DNA of 50,517 bases from the NCBI GenBank assembly GCA_947457885.1, contig CANGXU010000006.1, forward strand, positions 1 to 50,517, in the 5' to 3' direction. Position numbers and translations under genes: made by a program. Source of the DNA: Betaproteobacteria bacterium (GTDB lineage: Bacteria; Pseudomonadota; Gammaproteobacteria; Burkholderiales; CAIKXV01). The notes under the pieces were generated by a model. It was not told where the DNA came from and ran no database searches. It saw nothing but the letters and a program-made list of their open reading frames with translations. Positions 32,012 through 40,372 of the stretch are shown here, one piece after another (position 1 is the stretch's first letter; the number at the start of each line of letters is the position of its first letter).

Positions 32012-33538
32012 ATGATCGATGACGCTACCAATCCCGCCTCGGGCCAGACCCTGCTGCAACTGCTGCAGCGCGGTACCGACCGGCTGATGCTCGGTGCCTG
32101 TGCATTGCTGCTGGTGATCTGCGCCGGCATGGGGGCGGTCTGGGGCGACCTGGCCGTGGCGCTGCTGGTCGGAGTACCGGCGCTGGCTGTGCCGCTCGGG
32201 CTCTACCTGGTCGCGCCTGGCAGCCTGGCGGTGCGGCTTGCGATCGCCGCGTCAATGATGATCTACCCCGCGCTGATGATCCAGCTCAGCCACGGCCTGA
32301 TCGAGATGCACTTCGGTATCTTCGTACTGCTCGCCTTCCTGCTCGCCTACTGCGACTGGCGTCCGGTGGTGTTCGCGGCCGTGGTGATCGCCGTCCACCA
32401 CCTCGGCTTCGATGCGATGCAGCGGGCCGGTCTTGGCGTTCATGTATTCTCCGAGTCGCAGGGCTTCGGCTGGGTGCTGCTGCACGCGGCCTATGTGGTC
32501 GTGGAGGCTGGCGTGCTGTGCTATCTCGCGCTCATGCTGGCGCGGCTGCTCGAGCGCAGCGAGCAGGCGGTCTCGTTCGCCATGCACGTGGCCGATGGCC
32601 GGCTCGACCATGTGTTCGACCGCCGTACGGTCGCCGACAGTCCGATGATCGCCGCGCTCGAGCGCATGCAGTCCAGGTTGGTTGCGACGCTGCAGACGGC
32701 CTCCGGCAGTGCGCGGCAGGTGGCAGGTGCGTCTACGTCGCTGGCGGACTCGGCCCGGCGCATCGCCGACGGCAGCGGCGACCAGTCGAGGGCAGCTTCC
32801 ACTGCCGCGAGCACGGTCGAGCAGATCAGCGCGTCGATCGGTTCCATCGCCGAGAGCGCGCAGCAGGCGCGCAGCGCGGCAGAGCAGTCCGCCCAGCGTG
32901 CAGAGCTGGGCGCGAACGTGATCGAGGATGCCGTCACTTCGATGCAGTCGATGGCGCGCTCGGTGAACGAAGCGGCGGTGGTCGTCGAGTCGCTGGGCGA
33001 GAAGTCCGAGGCGGTGCAGGGCTTCGTGCGTATCATCAGGGATATCGCCGAGCAGACCAACCTGCTCGCGCTCAACGCTGCCATCGAGGCCGCGCGCGCC
33101 GGGGAGGCCGGCCGCGGCTTCGCGGTGGTGGCGGATGAAGTGCGCAAGCTGTCCGACGAGACCGGGCGCTCGACCGGCGAGATTAGCCGCATGATCGACG
33201 AGATCATGGCTGTCCGTGGCCAGGTCACCGAACGCATCGCCGATGCCGTGCAGAAGGTCGATGCCGGGTTGTCTTATGCCGGCGATGCCGGCTCGACGAT
33301 CGGCGCCATCCGCGAGCAGTCGGCGCTGGCACGCGACAGCGTGCGCGAGATCGCGACCGCATTGCAGCAGCACGCCCTGGCTGCCAGCGAGATATCGACG
33401 CACGTCGCGCAGATTGCCGCGATGACCGGCCATGCGCGGGAGGCGACGGCGGCCATCGCCGACGACGCACTGCAACTCACCGCGACCGCGGATTCACTGC
33501 AGGCAGCGGTCAGTCAGTACCGGCTCGGGGCCGCCTGA
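32012..33538 (+). CDS. Methyl-accepting chemotaxis protein with multi-pass membrane sensor
   Basis: A 508-aa chemoreceptor. Instead of the usual two membrane spans around a periplasmic sensor, the first 185 residues look like about six membrane helices with little extramembrane sequence. They contain the conserved-looking His/Trp segments [17 protein letters not shown] and AVHHLGF. A linker and a long coiled-coil signalling domain follow, with the hairpin tip [20 protein letters not shown] (around 346-366). It should control CheA through CheW, though no che gene is here. Translation may depend on the small gene upstream. A membrane-buried or membrane-soluble signal (redox, quinone, haem) is plausible but not proven. 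Confidence 0.9.
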   Translation: MIDDATNPASGQTLLQLLQRGTDRLMLGACALLLVICAGMGAVWGDLAVALLVGVPALAVPLGLYLVAPGSLAVRLAIAASMMIYPALMIQLSHGLIEMHFGIFVLLAFLLAYCDWRPVVFAAVVIAVHHLGFDAMQRAGLGVHVFSESQGFGWVLLHAAYVVVEAGVLCYLALMLARLLERSEQAVSFAMHVADGRLDHVFDRRTVADSPMIAALERMQSRLVATLQTASGSARQVAGASTSLADSARRIADGSGDQSRAASTAASTVEQISASIGSIAESAQQARSAAEQSAQRAELGANVIEDAVTSMQSMARSVNEAAVVVESLGEKSEAVQGFVRIIRDIAEQTNLLALNAAIEAARAGEAGRGFAVVADEVRKLSDETGRSTGEISRMIDEIMAVRGQVTERIADAVQKVDAGLSYAGDAGSTIGAIREQSALARDSVREIATALQQHALAASEISTHVAQIAAMTGHAREATAAIADDALQLTATADSLQAAVSQYRLGAA

Positions 33539-33567
33539 AGCGAGGCAGGTGCGCTGAAGCGGGCAGC

Positions 33568-33601
33568 AAAAAACAGCCGGCAGGGTCACCCCTTCCGGCT
33601 G
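33568..33601 (-). terminator. Hairpin with U tract on the minus strand
   Basis: Read on the minus strand, CAGCCGG and CCGGCTG form a 7-bp stem (inner AGGG-GTGA-CCCT can pair as well), followed directly by six T. This is a good Rho-independent terminator pointing leftward, yet both flanking genes run rightward. On the plus strand the six A precede the stem and no T tract follows. Confidence 0.5.
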
Positions 33602-33756
33602 AAGCTGCTTGCGTCGCTGGCCGCGACCGCAGTGCCGTCAGTATTCGCCTCCGGTGTACGATCCGCAAGCGCATTTACGAACTGTTACGGGTTCCCGCCC
33701 GGCCAGTCCTCGGGCGGACTCGCCCGCGCACTTTCCCGGCATCCCAGGAGAAATAC

Positions 33757-34617
33757 ATGACGCAGGATCTCGATCGCCTCGCCGAATGGATCGGCAACCG
33801 TGAATCCGACATCGACTACGTGACGGTGCCCTCCGTGCACCGGCTGTCGTGCACGCTCGATCGGGACGATCCGCGCCCGAAGGTCGGCGATCCGCTGCCC
33901 ATCGGCTGGCATTCCATCCTGTTCCCGCGGGTGGTGCGCCAGTCGCAGATCGGGCCGGATGGTCATCCCCAGCGCGGCGATTTCCTTCCGCCGGTGCCGC
34001 TGCCGCGCCGCATGTTCGCCGGCAAGCGCATCACGTTCGAGGGCGAACTGCGGGTCGGCGACGAGGTCACGCGCGAATCGGTGATCCAGAGCGTGACCCC
34101 GAAGCTGGGCAAGTCGGGCCAGATGGTGTTCGTCACCGTGCGCACGGAGATCTCCAGCGCCCGCGGGCTGGCCGTGGTCGAGGAGCAGGACATCGTCTAC
34201 CGCGAGGAGCCGGACCCGAACGCGCCCAGGCCGCCCGCGGCCCCGATGGCCGCCCCGGGTACCGCCGTCTGGAAGACGGTCGTGACGCCGGATCCGGTGA
34301 TGCTGTTCCGGTATTCCGCGCTTACCTTCAACGGCCATCGGATCCACTACGACCAGCCGTACGTGACCGGCACCGAAGGCTATCCGGCGCTGGTGATGAA
34401 CGGGGGGCTGACCACGCTGCTGGTGTTCGAGCTTGCGCGCGCGAACGCGGGCGGCCCGTTGCGCCACATGGCGTCCCGCAATGTCCGCCCGTTGTTCGTG
34501 GACCGGGCGATCACCCTCTGCGGTGAACCCTCGGCCGATGGGCGCAGTGCGAAGCTGTGGGCCGAGGACGACACCGGAGCGGTTGCCTTGAGCGCGACGG
34601 CCGAGTTCGCGGTCTGA
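33757..34617 (+). CDS. MaoC/HTD2-like acyl-CoA hydratase (mesaconyl-C4-CoA hydratase-like)
   Basis: A 286-aa protein with two hot-dog halves. The N-terminal FAS1-like dehydratase part contains PLPRRMFAGKRITFEGELRVGD and the C-terminal half holds FRYSALTFNGHRIHYDQPY, where the N-x-H-x-I-H-Y-D pattern is the hydratase active site. This arrangement is that of mesaconyl-C4-CoA or itaconyl-CoA hydratases, which hydrate C5 dicarboxyl-CoA to citramalyl-CoA. CAGGAG lies 7 nt before the ATG. The gene stands alone, but a CitE-like lyase and CoA-transferases elsewhere in the window would supply the other two steps of itaconate/mesaconate breakdown. Substrate is predicted only. Confidence 0.83.
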   Translation: MTQDLDRLAEWIGNRESDIDYVTVPSVHRLSCTLDRDDPRPKVGDPLPIGWHSILFPRVVRQSQIGPDGHPQRGDFLPPVPLPRRMFAGKRITFEGELRVGDEVTRESVIQSVTPKLGKSGQMVFVTVRTEISSARGLAVVEEQDIVYREEPDPNAPRPPAAPMAAPGTAVWKTVVTPDPVMLFRYSALTFNGHRIHYDQPYVTGTEGYPALVMNGGLTTLLVFELARANAGGPLRHMASRNVRPLFVDRAITLCGEPSADGRSAKLWAEDDTGAVALSATAEFAV

Positions 34618-34700
34618 CCGGCATCGGCGAAGCGGGCGGCCGCCGGTGCTGCTGGAACTGCCGGTGCCTGGTGGCGGCCGCGCTGCACGGTCGCCTCGGG

Positions 34701-34706
34701 TAAACT
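34701..34706 (+). promoter_or_regulatory. Candidate -10 box for alaC-hom-thrC
   Basis: TAAACT in the context GGGTAAACTCGG, about 60 nt before the aminotransferase start. No good -35 is seen at the usual distance. Confidence 0.3.
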
Positions 34707-34764
34707 CGGCGGTTTTCCACGATGTGCCGCCGACCGACGGTCGCGGCGACAGGTGACTGAACAG

Positions 34765-35949
34765 ATGGAAGAATTCGCCCGGATCCGACGCCTGCCGCCG
34801 TACGTGTTCAACATCACGGCGGAGCTGAAGATGGCTGCCCGCCGCCGCGGCGAGGACATCATCGACCTGTCGATGGGAAACCCCGACGGGCCGACGCCCC
34901 CGCACATCGTCGCCAAGATGATCGAGGCCGCGCAAAGACCTGACACCCATGGCTACTCGGTGTCCAAGGGAATCCCGCGCCTGCGCAAGGCCATCTGCAA
35001 CTGGTACCACACCCGGTACGGCGTGGAACTCGACCCGGACAGCGAGGCCATCGTCACCATCGGGTCGAAGGAGGGGATCGCTCACCTCGCGCTCGCCACC
35101 CTCGAACGCGGCGACATCGTACTGGTGCCAAACCCCAGCTACCCGATCCACATCTACGGCCCGGTGATCGCGGGCGCCGACATCCGCCATGTGCGGATGA
35201 CCCCGGGCGTGGATTTCTTCGACGAACTCGACCGTGCGATGAAGGAGTCGTACCCGAAGCCGAAGATGCTGATCCTGAACTTCCCGTCGAATCCGACCAG
35301 CCAGTGCGTGGATCTGCCGTTCTTCGAGAAGATCATCGAGATCGCCCGCCGTCATGAGATCTACGTCGTGCACGACCTTGCGTACGCCGACATCACGTTC
35401 GATGGCTACCGTGCCCCGTCGATCATGGAAGTACCCGGCGCACGCGACGTCGCGGTCGAGTTCTTCACCATGTCCAAGAGCTACAACATGGCGGGCTGGC
35501 GCGTCGGGTTCATGGTCGGTAACCGCGACCTCGTGTCGGCGCTGGCACGGATGAAGAGCTACCACGACTACGGCACCTTCACCCCGATCCAGATCGCCTC
35601 GATCCTCGCGCTCGAAGGCCCGCAGGAGTGCGTGCGCGAGATTGCGATGACCTACCAGAAGCGGCGCGACGTGATGGTGCAAGGCCTGCACGGGGCCGGG
35701 TGGATGGTCGAGTCGCCCAAGGCGGCGATGTACATCTGGGCAAAGATCCCCGAGGCCTACGCGAAGATGGGTTCGCTCGAGTTCTCGAAGAAACTGCTGG
35801 ACGAGGCCAAGCTGGCCGCATCGCCCGGCATCGGCTTCGGCGAGTACGGCGACGACCATGTGCGGCTTGCGCTGATCGAGAACGAGTCGCGCATCCGCCA
35901 GGCGACGCGTGGCGTGAAAGAGATGTTCCGCAAGGATGGGCTGCTCTGA
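34765..35949 (+). CDS. alaC: Alanine transaminase AlaC-type (class I/II PLP aminotransferase)
   Basis: A 394-aa fold-type I aminotransferase. The start region [23 protein letters not shown] is typical of the AlaC family. [21 protein letters not shown], the PLP-binding Lys in [14 protein letters not shown], and a C-terminal [14 protein letters not shown] with the carboxylate-binding Arg are all present. The ATG at 34765 is chosen because AGGTGA stands 8 nt upstream; a GTG at 34753 would add four residues. It makes alanine from pyruvate with glutamate. It shares one base with hom, a gene order common in betaproteobacteria. Confidence 0.92.
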   Translation: MEEFARIRRLPPYVFNITAELKMAARRRGEDIIDLSMGNPDGPTPPHIVAKMIEAAQRPDTHGYSVSKGIPRLRKAICNWYHTRYGVELDPDSEAIVTIGSKEGIAHLALATLERGDIVLVPNPSYPIHIYGPVIAGADIRHVRMTPGVDFFDELDRAMKESYPKPKMLILNFPSNPTSQCVDLPFFEKIIEIARRHEIYVVHDLAYADITFDGYRAPSIMEVPGARDVAVEFFTMSKSYNMAGWRVGFMVGNRDLVSALARMKSYHDYGTFTPIQIASILALEGPQECVREIAMTYQKRRDVMVQGLHGAGWMVESPKAAMYIWAKIPEAYAKMGSLEFSKKLLDEAKLAASPGIGFGEYGDDHVRLALIENESRIRQATRGVKEMFRKDGLL

Positions 35950-37289
35950 TGAAACCGATCAACGTAGGTCTGCTGGGCATCGGTACCGTGGGCGGGGGCA
36001 CCTTCGGGGTGCTCGCGCGCAACCGTGACGAGATCGAACGGCGCGCCGGGCGCGGGATACGCATCACGTGCGTGGCGGACAAGGACCTCGTGCGCGCGCG
36101 TGCGCTGGTGGCCAGCTCCACGCCGGCCGGCGAGGCGGCGGCACAGGTCGTCGACGACGCTTTCGCGGTCGTGCGCGATCCGGACATCGATATCGTCGTC
36201 GAACTGATCGGCGGCTACGGCATCGCGAAAGAGCTGATCCTCGAGGCGATCGCCCACGGCAAGCACGTGGTCACCGCAAACAAGGCGCTGCTTGCTCTGC
36301 ACGGCAACGAGATCTTTGGCGCTGCGCAGGCCAAGGGCGTGATGGTGGCTTTCGAGGCAGCCGTCGGCGGTGGCATCCCGATCATCAAGGCGCTGCGCGA
36401 GGGTCTCACCGCGAACCGCATCGAATGGATCGCGGGCATCATCAACGGTACCAGCAACTTCATCCTGTCCGAGATGCGCGACAAGGGGCTCGCGTTCGAC
36501 GCGGTTCTCGCGCAGGCGCAGAAGCTCGGCTACGCGGAAGCCGATCCGACCTTCGACATCGAGGGCATCGATGCCGGGCACAAGCTGACCATCATGTCGG
36601 CGATCGCCTTCGGCGTGCCGATGCAGTTCGAGCGGGCATACACCGAAGGCATCACGGCGCTGACCGCCGACGATATCCGTTATGCCGAAGAACTCGGCTA
36701 CCGGATCAAGCTGCTCGGCATTACGCGGCGGGTAGGCGAGGGTGCCGGCGCGGGCATCGAACTGCGGGTTCACCCGACGCTGATCCCCGGCAAGCGCCTG
36801 ATCGCCAACGTCGAGGGCGTGATGAACGCCGTGCTGGTAAAGGGCGACGCGGTGGGCCAGACGATGTACTACGGGGCTGGCGCGGGCGCCGAGCCGACCG
36901 CATCGGCCGTGGTCGCCGACCTCGTCGACGTCACCCGCCTGGCGACGGTCGACCCGGAGAACCGGGTGCCGCACCTGGCATTTCAGCCCGACCGCATCTC
37001 GAATCTGCCGATCCTGCCGATCGCGGACATCGAGACCGCCTACTACCTGCGCATGCGGGTGCAGGACAAGCCCGGCGTGCTCGCCGACATCACGCGCATC
37101 CTCGCCGACCGGACGATCTCGATCGACGCGATGGTGCAGAAGGAGCCGGCCGCGGGCGAGAGCGAAGCCGACATCATCCTGCTCACGCATCGCACCGTCG
37201 AGCGCAACATGGATGCGGCGATCGCCAGTATCGAGGCGCTGCCCACGGTTGCCGACCGGGTCACCCGGCTGCGCCTGGAAGAACTCTAG
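35949..37289 (+). CDS. hom: Homoserine dehydrogenase
   Basis: A 446-aa enzyme that reduces aspartate semialdehyde to homoserine in the threonine/methionine pathway. The nucleotide-binding GLLGIGTVGGGTF lies at the N-terminus, the catalytic region AAVGGGIPIIKALREGL and GIINGTSNFIL follow, and a C-terminal ACT domain starts near YYLRMRVQDKPGVLADI, so feedback inhibition by threonine is expected. The ATG overlaps the alaC stop. Threonine synthase follows after 3 nt. Confidence 0.97.
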   Translation: MKPINVGLLGIGTVGGGTFGVLARNRDEIERRAGRGIRITCVADKDLVRARALVASSTPAGEAAAQVVDDAFAVVRDPDIDIVVELIGGYGIAKELILEAIAHGKHVVTANKALLALHGNEIFGAAQAKGVMVAFEAAVGGGIPIIKALREGLTANRIEWIAGIINGTSNFILSEMRDKGLAFDAVLAQAQKLGYAEADPTFDIEGIDAGHKLTIMSAIAFGVPMQFERAYTEGITALTADDIRYAEELGYRIKLLGITRRVGEGAGAGIELRVHPTLIPGKRLIANVEGVMNAVLVKGDAVGQTMYYGAGAGAEPTASAVVADLVDVTRLATVDPENRVPHLAFQPDRISNLPILPIADIETAYYLRMRVQDKPGVLADITRILADRTISIDAMVQKEPAAGESEADIILLTHRTVERNMDAAIASIEALPTVADRVTRLRLEEL

Positions 37290-37292
37290 GCC

Positions 37293-38705
37293 GTGCGTTA
37301 CCTCAGTACCCGCGGCGGGATGGCACCGGCGAGCTTCCGCGAGATCCTGCTGGAGGGTCTCGCACCCGATGGCGGCCTCGCGATGCCGGAGTCCTGCCCG
37401 CAGGTCGACCGGGCGACGCTCGCGCGATGGCGCAGGCTCGACTACCGCGGCCTCGCATTCGAGATCCTGTCGCTGTTCATCGACGACATTCCGCCGTCCG
37501 CGCTGCGCGCGATCGTCGAGCGTACCTATCGGGCGGAGGTGTTCGGATCCGATGCGGTGACCCCGTTGACCGAACTGCAGCCCGGCCTGCACCTGCTGCA
37601 GCTGTCCAACGGACCGACGCTCGCGTTCAAGGACGTCGCGATGCAACTGCTCGGCAACCTCTTCGAGTTCGTGCTCGCCGAGCGCGGGGAGTCGCTGAAC
37701 ATCCTCGGCGCCACGTCCGGCGATACCGGCTCGGCCGCCGAGTACGCGATGCGCGGCAAGCGCGGCATCCGGGTGTTCATGCTGTCGCCCCAGGGCGCGA
37801 TGAGTCCGTTCCAGACGGCACAGATGTTTTCGCTGATGGATCCGAACATCCACAACATCGCGATCCGCGGGGTGTTCGACGATTGCCAGGACATCGTCAA
37901 GGCGGTCAGCGCGGACCTCGCATTCAAGGCACGCTACCGGATCGGTACGGTGAATTCGATCAACTGGGCGCGGCTGGTCGCCCAGGTCGTCTATTACTTC
38001 AAGGGCTACTTCGCAGCGACCCGTTCCGACGACGAGACGGTATCCTTCTGCGTGCCCTCCGGCAATTTCGGCAATATCTGCGCCGGCCATGTCGCGCGCC
38101 GGATGGGGTTGCCAGTCCACCGCCTGATCCTCGCCACCAACGAGAACAACGTCCTCGACGAGTTCTTCCGGACCGGCGTCTACCGTCCGCGCAGTTCGCG
38201 AGAGACACGGCAGACGTCCAGTCCGTCGATGGATATTTCGAAGGCGTCGAATTTCGAGCGTTACGTGTACGACCTGGTCGGCGCCGACGGTGCCCGGGTA
38301 CGGGCACTGTGGCGCGAAATAGACGAGCGTGGCGCGTTCGACCTCGCTGCCTCCGGCGAGTTCGCGAAGGTCGCGGAGACCGGTTTCGTCTCCGGGCACA
38401 GCACCCATGCCGACCGCTTGCGCACGATCCGCAGCACGTTCGAAGGCAGCGGACGCATCGTCGATACCCATACCGCCGACGGCATCAAGGTCGCGCTCGA
38501 ACTGCGCGAGCCGGGCGAGACGGTGGTGTGCCTGGAAACCGCGTTGCCGGTGAAATTCGAAGCGACGATCATCGAGGCGCTCGGCCGTCCGCCGTCGCGT
38601 CCGTCCGGCTTCGAGGCGCTGGAGTCCTCGCCGCTGCGCTTCGACGTGATGGATGCCGATACCGTCGCGGTGAAACGCTATATCGAGGCGCACTGCGCCG
38701 ACTGA
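37293..38705 (+). CDS. thrC: Threonine synthase
   Basis: A 470-aa fold-type II PLP enzyme that turns O-phosphohomoserine into threonine. A GTG start (MRYLSTRGG) matches the family N-terminus. TLAFKDVAMQLLGNLFE has the PLP Lys; TSGDTGSAAEYAMRGK and VPSGNFGNICAGHVA form the cofactor phosphate and substrate sites. Length fits the longer bacterial ThrC group. Last of the alaC-hom-thrC run. Confidence 0.96.
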   Translation: MRYLSTRGGMAPASFREILLEGLAPDGGLAMPESCPQVDRATLARWRRLDYRGLAFEILSLFIDDIPPSALRAIVERTYRAEVFGSDAVTPLTELQPGLHLLQLSNGPTLAFKDVAMQLLGNLFEFVLAERGESLNILGATSGDTGSAAEYAMRGKRGIRVFMLSPQGAMSPFQTAQMFSLMDPNIHNIAIRGVFDDCQDIVKAVSADLAFKARYRIGTVNSINWARLVAQVVYYFKGYFAATRSDDETVSFCVPSGNFGNICAGHVARRMGLPVHRLILATNENNVLDEFFRTGVYRPRSSRETRQTSSPSMDISKASNFERYVYDLVGADGARVRALWREIDERGAFDLAASGEFAKVAETGFVSGHSTHADRLRTIRSTFEGSGRIVDTHTADGIKVALELREPGETVVCLETALPVKFEATIIEALGRPPSRPSGFEALESSPLRFDVMDADTVAVKRYIEAHCAD

Positions 38706-38738
38706 CCGGCAGGCAGGCCGTGAACGGGAACATGGACC

Positions 38739-39584
38739 ATGACTGATCCGGAACGCGAACTGGCCCGGCTGCTCGCCGAACGGTTCCAGGATGCGGGCGA
38801 CCTCGATACGGGCTTTGCGAACGAAGGCCATGTCAGGATGGCCGCGCACGCCTCGATGCGCGACTGGGCCGATCGGCCCCTGCCGGAAGGCATGCTGCGC
38901 ACGCTCGCGGCGATCGCGCTGTCCTCGCCCACCAAGAGCGACATGCAGAGTCGCGACATCGTGGTGGTCACCGATCCGCAGCGCAAGGCAGGGCTGGCCG
39001 CCCTCACGGCGCCGGATGCATGGATCGCCGCCGCCCCGGCGTTGCTGGTGTTCTGCGGCAACCACCGGCGTCAGCGCCAGATCAGCGAGTGGCGAGGGGT
39101 ACCGTTCGCCAACGACCACCTCGACTGGTTCTTCAATGCGGCGGTCGACGCCAGTATCGTGCTCGGCTCGTTCATCGTCGCGGCAGAGGCGGCCGGGCTG
39201 GGCTGCTGTCCGATCAGCCAGATCCGCAACCGCGCGGAGGCGGTGAGTACCTTCCTCGGATTGCCCGAGCGGGTGTTTCCGGTGGCCGGCCTCGCGGTCG
39301 GCTGGCCGGGTGCCGAGGCTCCCGTGAGTCCGCGGCTCCCGCTCAAGCTCACCGTACATGCCGACCGTTATCGGGACGACGGCGAGACGGAGACTCGCGC
39401 GGCAGTGGAGGGCTATGACCGCTGGCGCGACGCCCGCCAGCCATACCGGCGTCAGCGGCGCGCACGCGACCTGGGGGTAGCCGCGTTCTACGGCTGGTCG
39501 GAAGACAAGGCGCGGCAGTACTCTGTCCCCGAGCGTGCCGACTTCGGGGCATACGTCCGCGCGCGGGGATTCAAGCTCGACTGA
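38739..39584 (+). CDS. NADPH-dependent nitroreductase (NfsA/FRP-like)
   Basis: A 281-aa FMN-dependent nitroreductase-family protein. HASMRDWADRPLPE and ALSSPTKSDMQSRDIVVV are FMN-binding segments. FFNAAVDASIVLGSFIVAAEAAGLG is the dimer helix, and PVAGLAVGWP the flavin-facing strand. The C-terminal extension (YDRWRDARQPYRR and the last 35 residues) resembles the NfsA/FRP group. It lies 33 nt after thrC, with no shared pathway evident. It is convergent with the adenosyltransferase; a strong hairpin separates them. Confidence 0.85.
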   Translation: MTDPERELARLLAERFQDAGDLDTGFANEGHVRMAAHASMRDWADRPLPEGMLRTLAAIALSSPTKSDMQSRDIVVVTDPQRKAGLAALTAPDAWIAAAPALLVFCGNHRRQRQISEWRGVPFANDHLDWFFNAAVDASIVLGSFIVAAEAAGLGCCPISQIRNRAEAVSTFLGLPERVFPVAGLAVGWPGAEAPVSPRLPLKLTVHADRYRDDGETETRAAVEGYDRWRDARQPYRRQRRARDLGVAAFYGWSEDKARQYSVPERADFGAYVRARGFKLD

Positions 39585-39613
39585 CGGTGGCCTCCAACCC
39601 AGGCGCCGCGATG

Positions 39614-39640
39614 CCGCACGGCCTGTCTGAGGCCATGCGG
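39614..39640. terminator. Hairpin between convergent genes
   Basis: CCGCA-c-GGCCT, loop GTCTG, AGGCC-a-TGCGG: ten base pairs with one mismatch. It starts directly after the adenosyltransferase stop (minus strand) and 30 nt after the nitroreductase stop (plus). No T tract on either side, so a bidirectional end of modest strength. Confidence 0.45.
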
Positions 39641-40192
39641 TCAGAGTGTGCGACCCTTCTGCCAGAGGACGTCTGCAATCCCGGCATCTCGGTTGACGAC
39701 ACGGCACAGCACGAACAGCAGATCGGACAGCCGGTTGAGGTAGTGCTGGGCCAGTGGCGAGACGGGCTCGGCTGCGACCAGCGTCACCATCCGCCGTTCC
39801 GCTCGTCGCGCGAGCGTTCGTGCCAGGTGGCAGGCCGCCGCCGCCCGCGATCCGCCCGGCAGGATGAAGTCTTTCAGTGGTTCCAGGTCGGCGTTGAACC
39901 GGTCGAGCACTTCCTCGAGCCGGCTCACATGGCGCTGCGTGACTGCCGTATAGCCCGGTATGCTCATCTCGCCGCCGAGATCGAACAGGTCGTGCTGGAC
40001 GGCGGTCAGGCAGTCGCGCACCTCGGCCGATACCGGTTCGGCCAGTACGAGCCCGATCGCGCAGTTGAGTTCGTCTACCACGCCGAGCACCTCGACCCGC
40101 GGCGCGTCCTTGGCAACCCTGCTGCCGTCGCCCAGCCCGGTGTCTCCGCCGTCGCCGGTACGTGTGTAGATCCTGGTGAGGCGGAAGCCCAT
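39641..40192 (-). CDS. PduO-type cob(I)yrinic acid a,c-diamide adenosyltransferase
   Basis: A 183-aa ATP:corrinoid adenosyltransferase of the PduO/MMAB family. TRIYTRTGDGGDTGLGDG is the ATP-binding N-terminus, VEVLGVVDELNCAIGL follows, and DFILPGGSRAAAACHLARTLARRAER is the signature helix. It attaches the adenosyl group to make coenzyme B12. The start at 40192 (MGFRLTR) is the family start. A perfect TATAAT lies about 108 nt upstream. No B12-dependent mutase or other cobalamin gene is in the window. The 5' leader is too short for a full cobalamin riboswitch. Confidence 0.93.
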   Translation of the reverse strand: MGFRLTRIYTRTGDGGDTGLGDGSRVAKDAPRVEVLGVVDELNCAIGLVLAEPVSAEVRDCLTAVQHDLFDLGGEMSIPGYTAVTQRHVSRLEEVLDRFNADLEPLKDFILPGGSRAAAACHLARTLARRAERRMVTLVAAEPVSPLAQHYLNRLSDLLFVLCRVVNRDAGIADVLWQKGRTL

Positions 40193-40270
40193 TGCCGTCG
40201 TCCCTGATGCCAGCCGTAGCTGCCGTGAATGTCGTGGGTACTGCCGGTGCCGCAAGTTCCCTGGCGCAGG

Positions 40271-40293
40271 CGCCCGGCAGGCCCCGCCGGGCG
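40271..40293. other. Hairpin near the adenosyltransferase transcription start
   Basis: CGCCCGGC, 7-nt loop, GCCGGGCG: perfect 8-bp stem about 80-100 nt before the adenosyltransferase ATG and 80 nt after the SulP stop. It may end SulP transcripts or stabilise the adenosyltransferase 5' end. Confidence 0.4.
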
Positions 40294-40299
40294 AGCGCG

Positions 40300-40305
40300 A
40301 TTATA
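40300..40305 (-). promoter_or_regulatory. Consensus -10 box (TATAAT) for the adenosyltransferase
   Basis: TATAAT on the minus strand; the -35 region 17 nt upstream is CTCGAC, a poor match. The rest of the 180-nt gap 40193-40372 holds the hairpin at 40271-40293 and no frame of interest. Confidence 0.45.
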
Positions 40306-40372
40306 GGGGTGGCGTGCCGGCCGTCGAGGGTGATCGGCTTGCCGAAGCTGGCGCAGCGGCTGGCCGGACCCC

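Noticed and set aside
40193..40372. Cobalamin riboswitch before the adenosyltransferase
   Set aside because: The leader after the TATAAT box is only about 100 nt, and no B12-box-like sequence was recognised.
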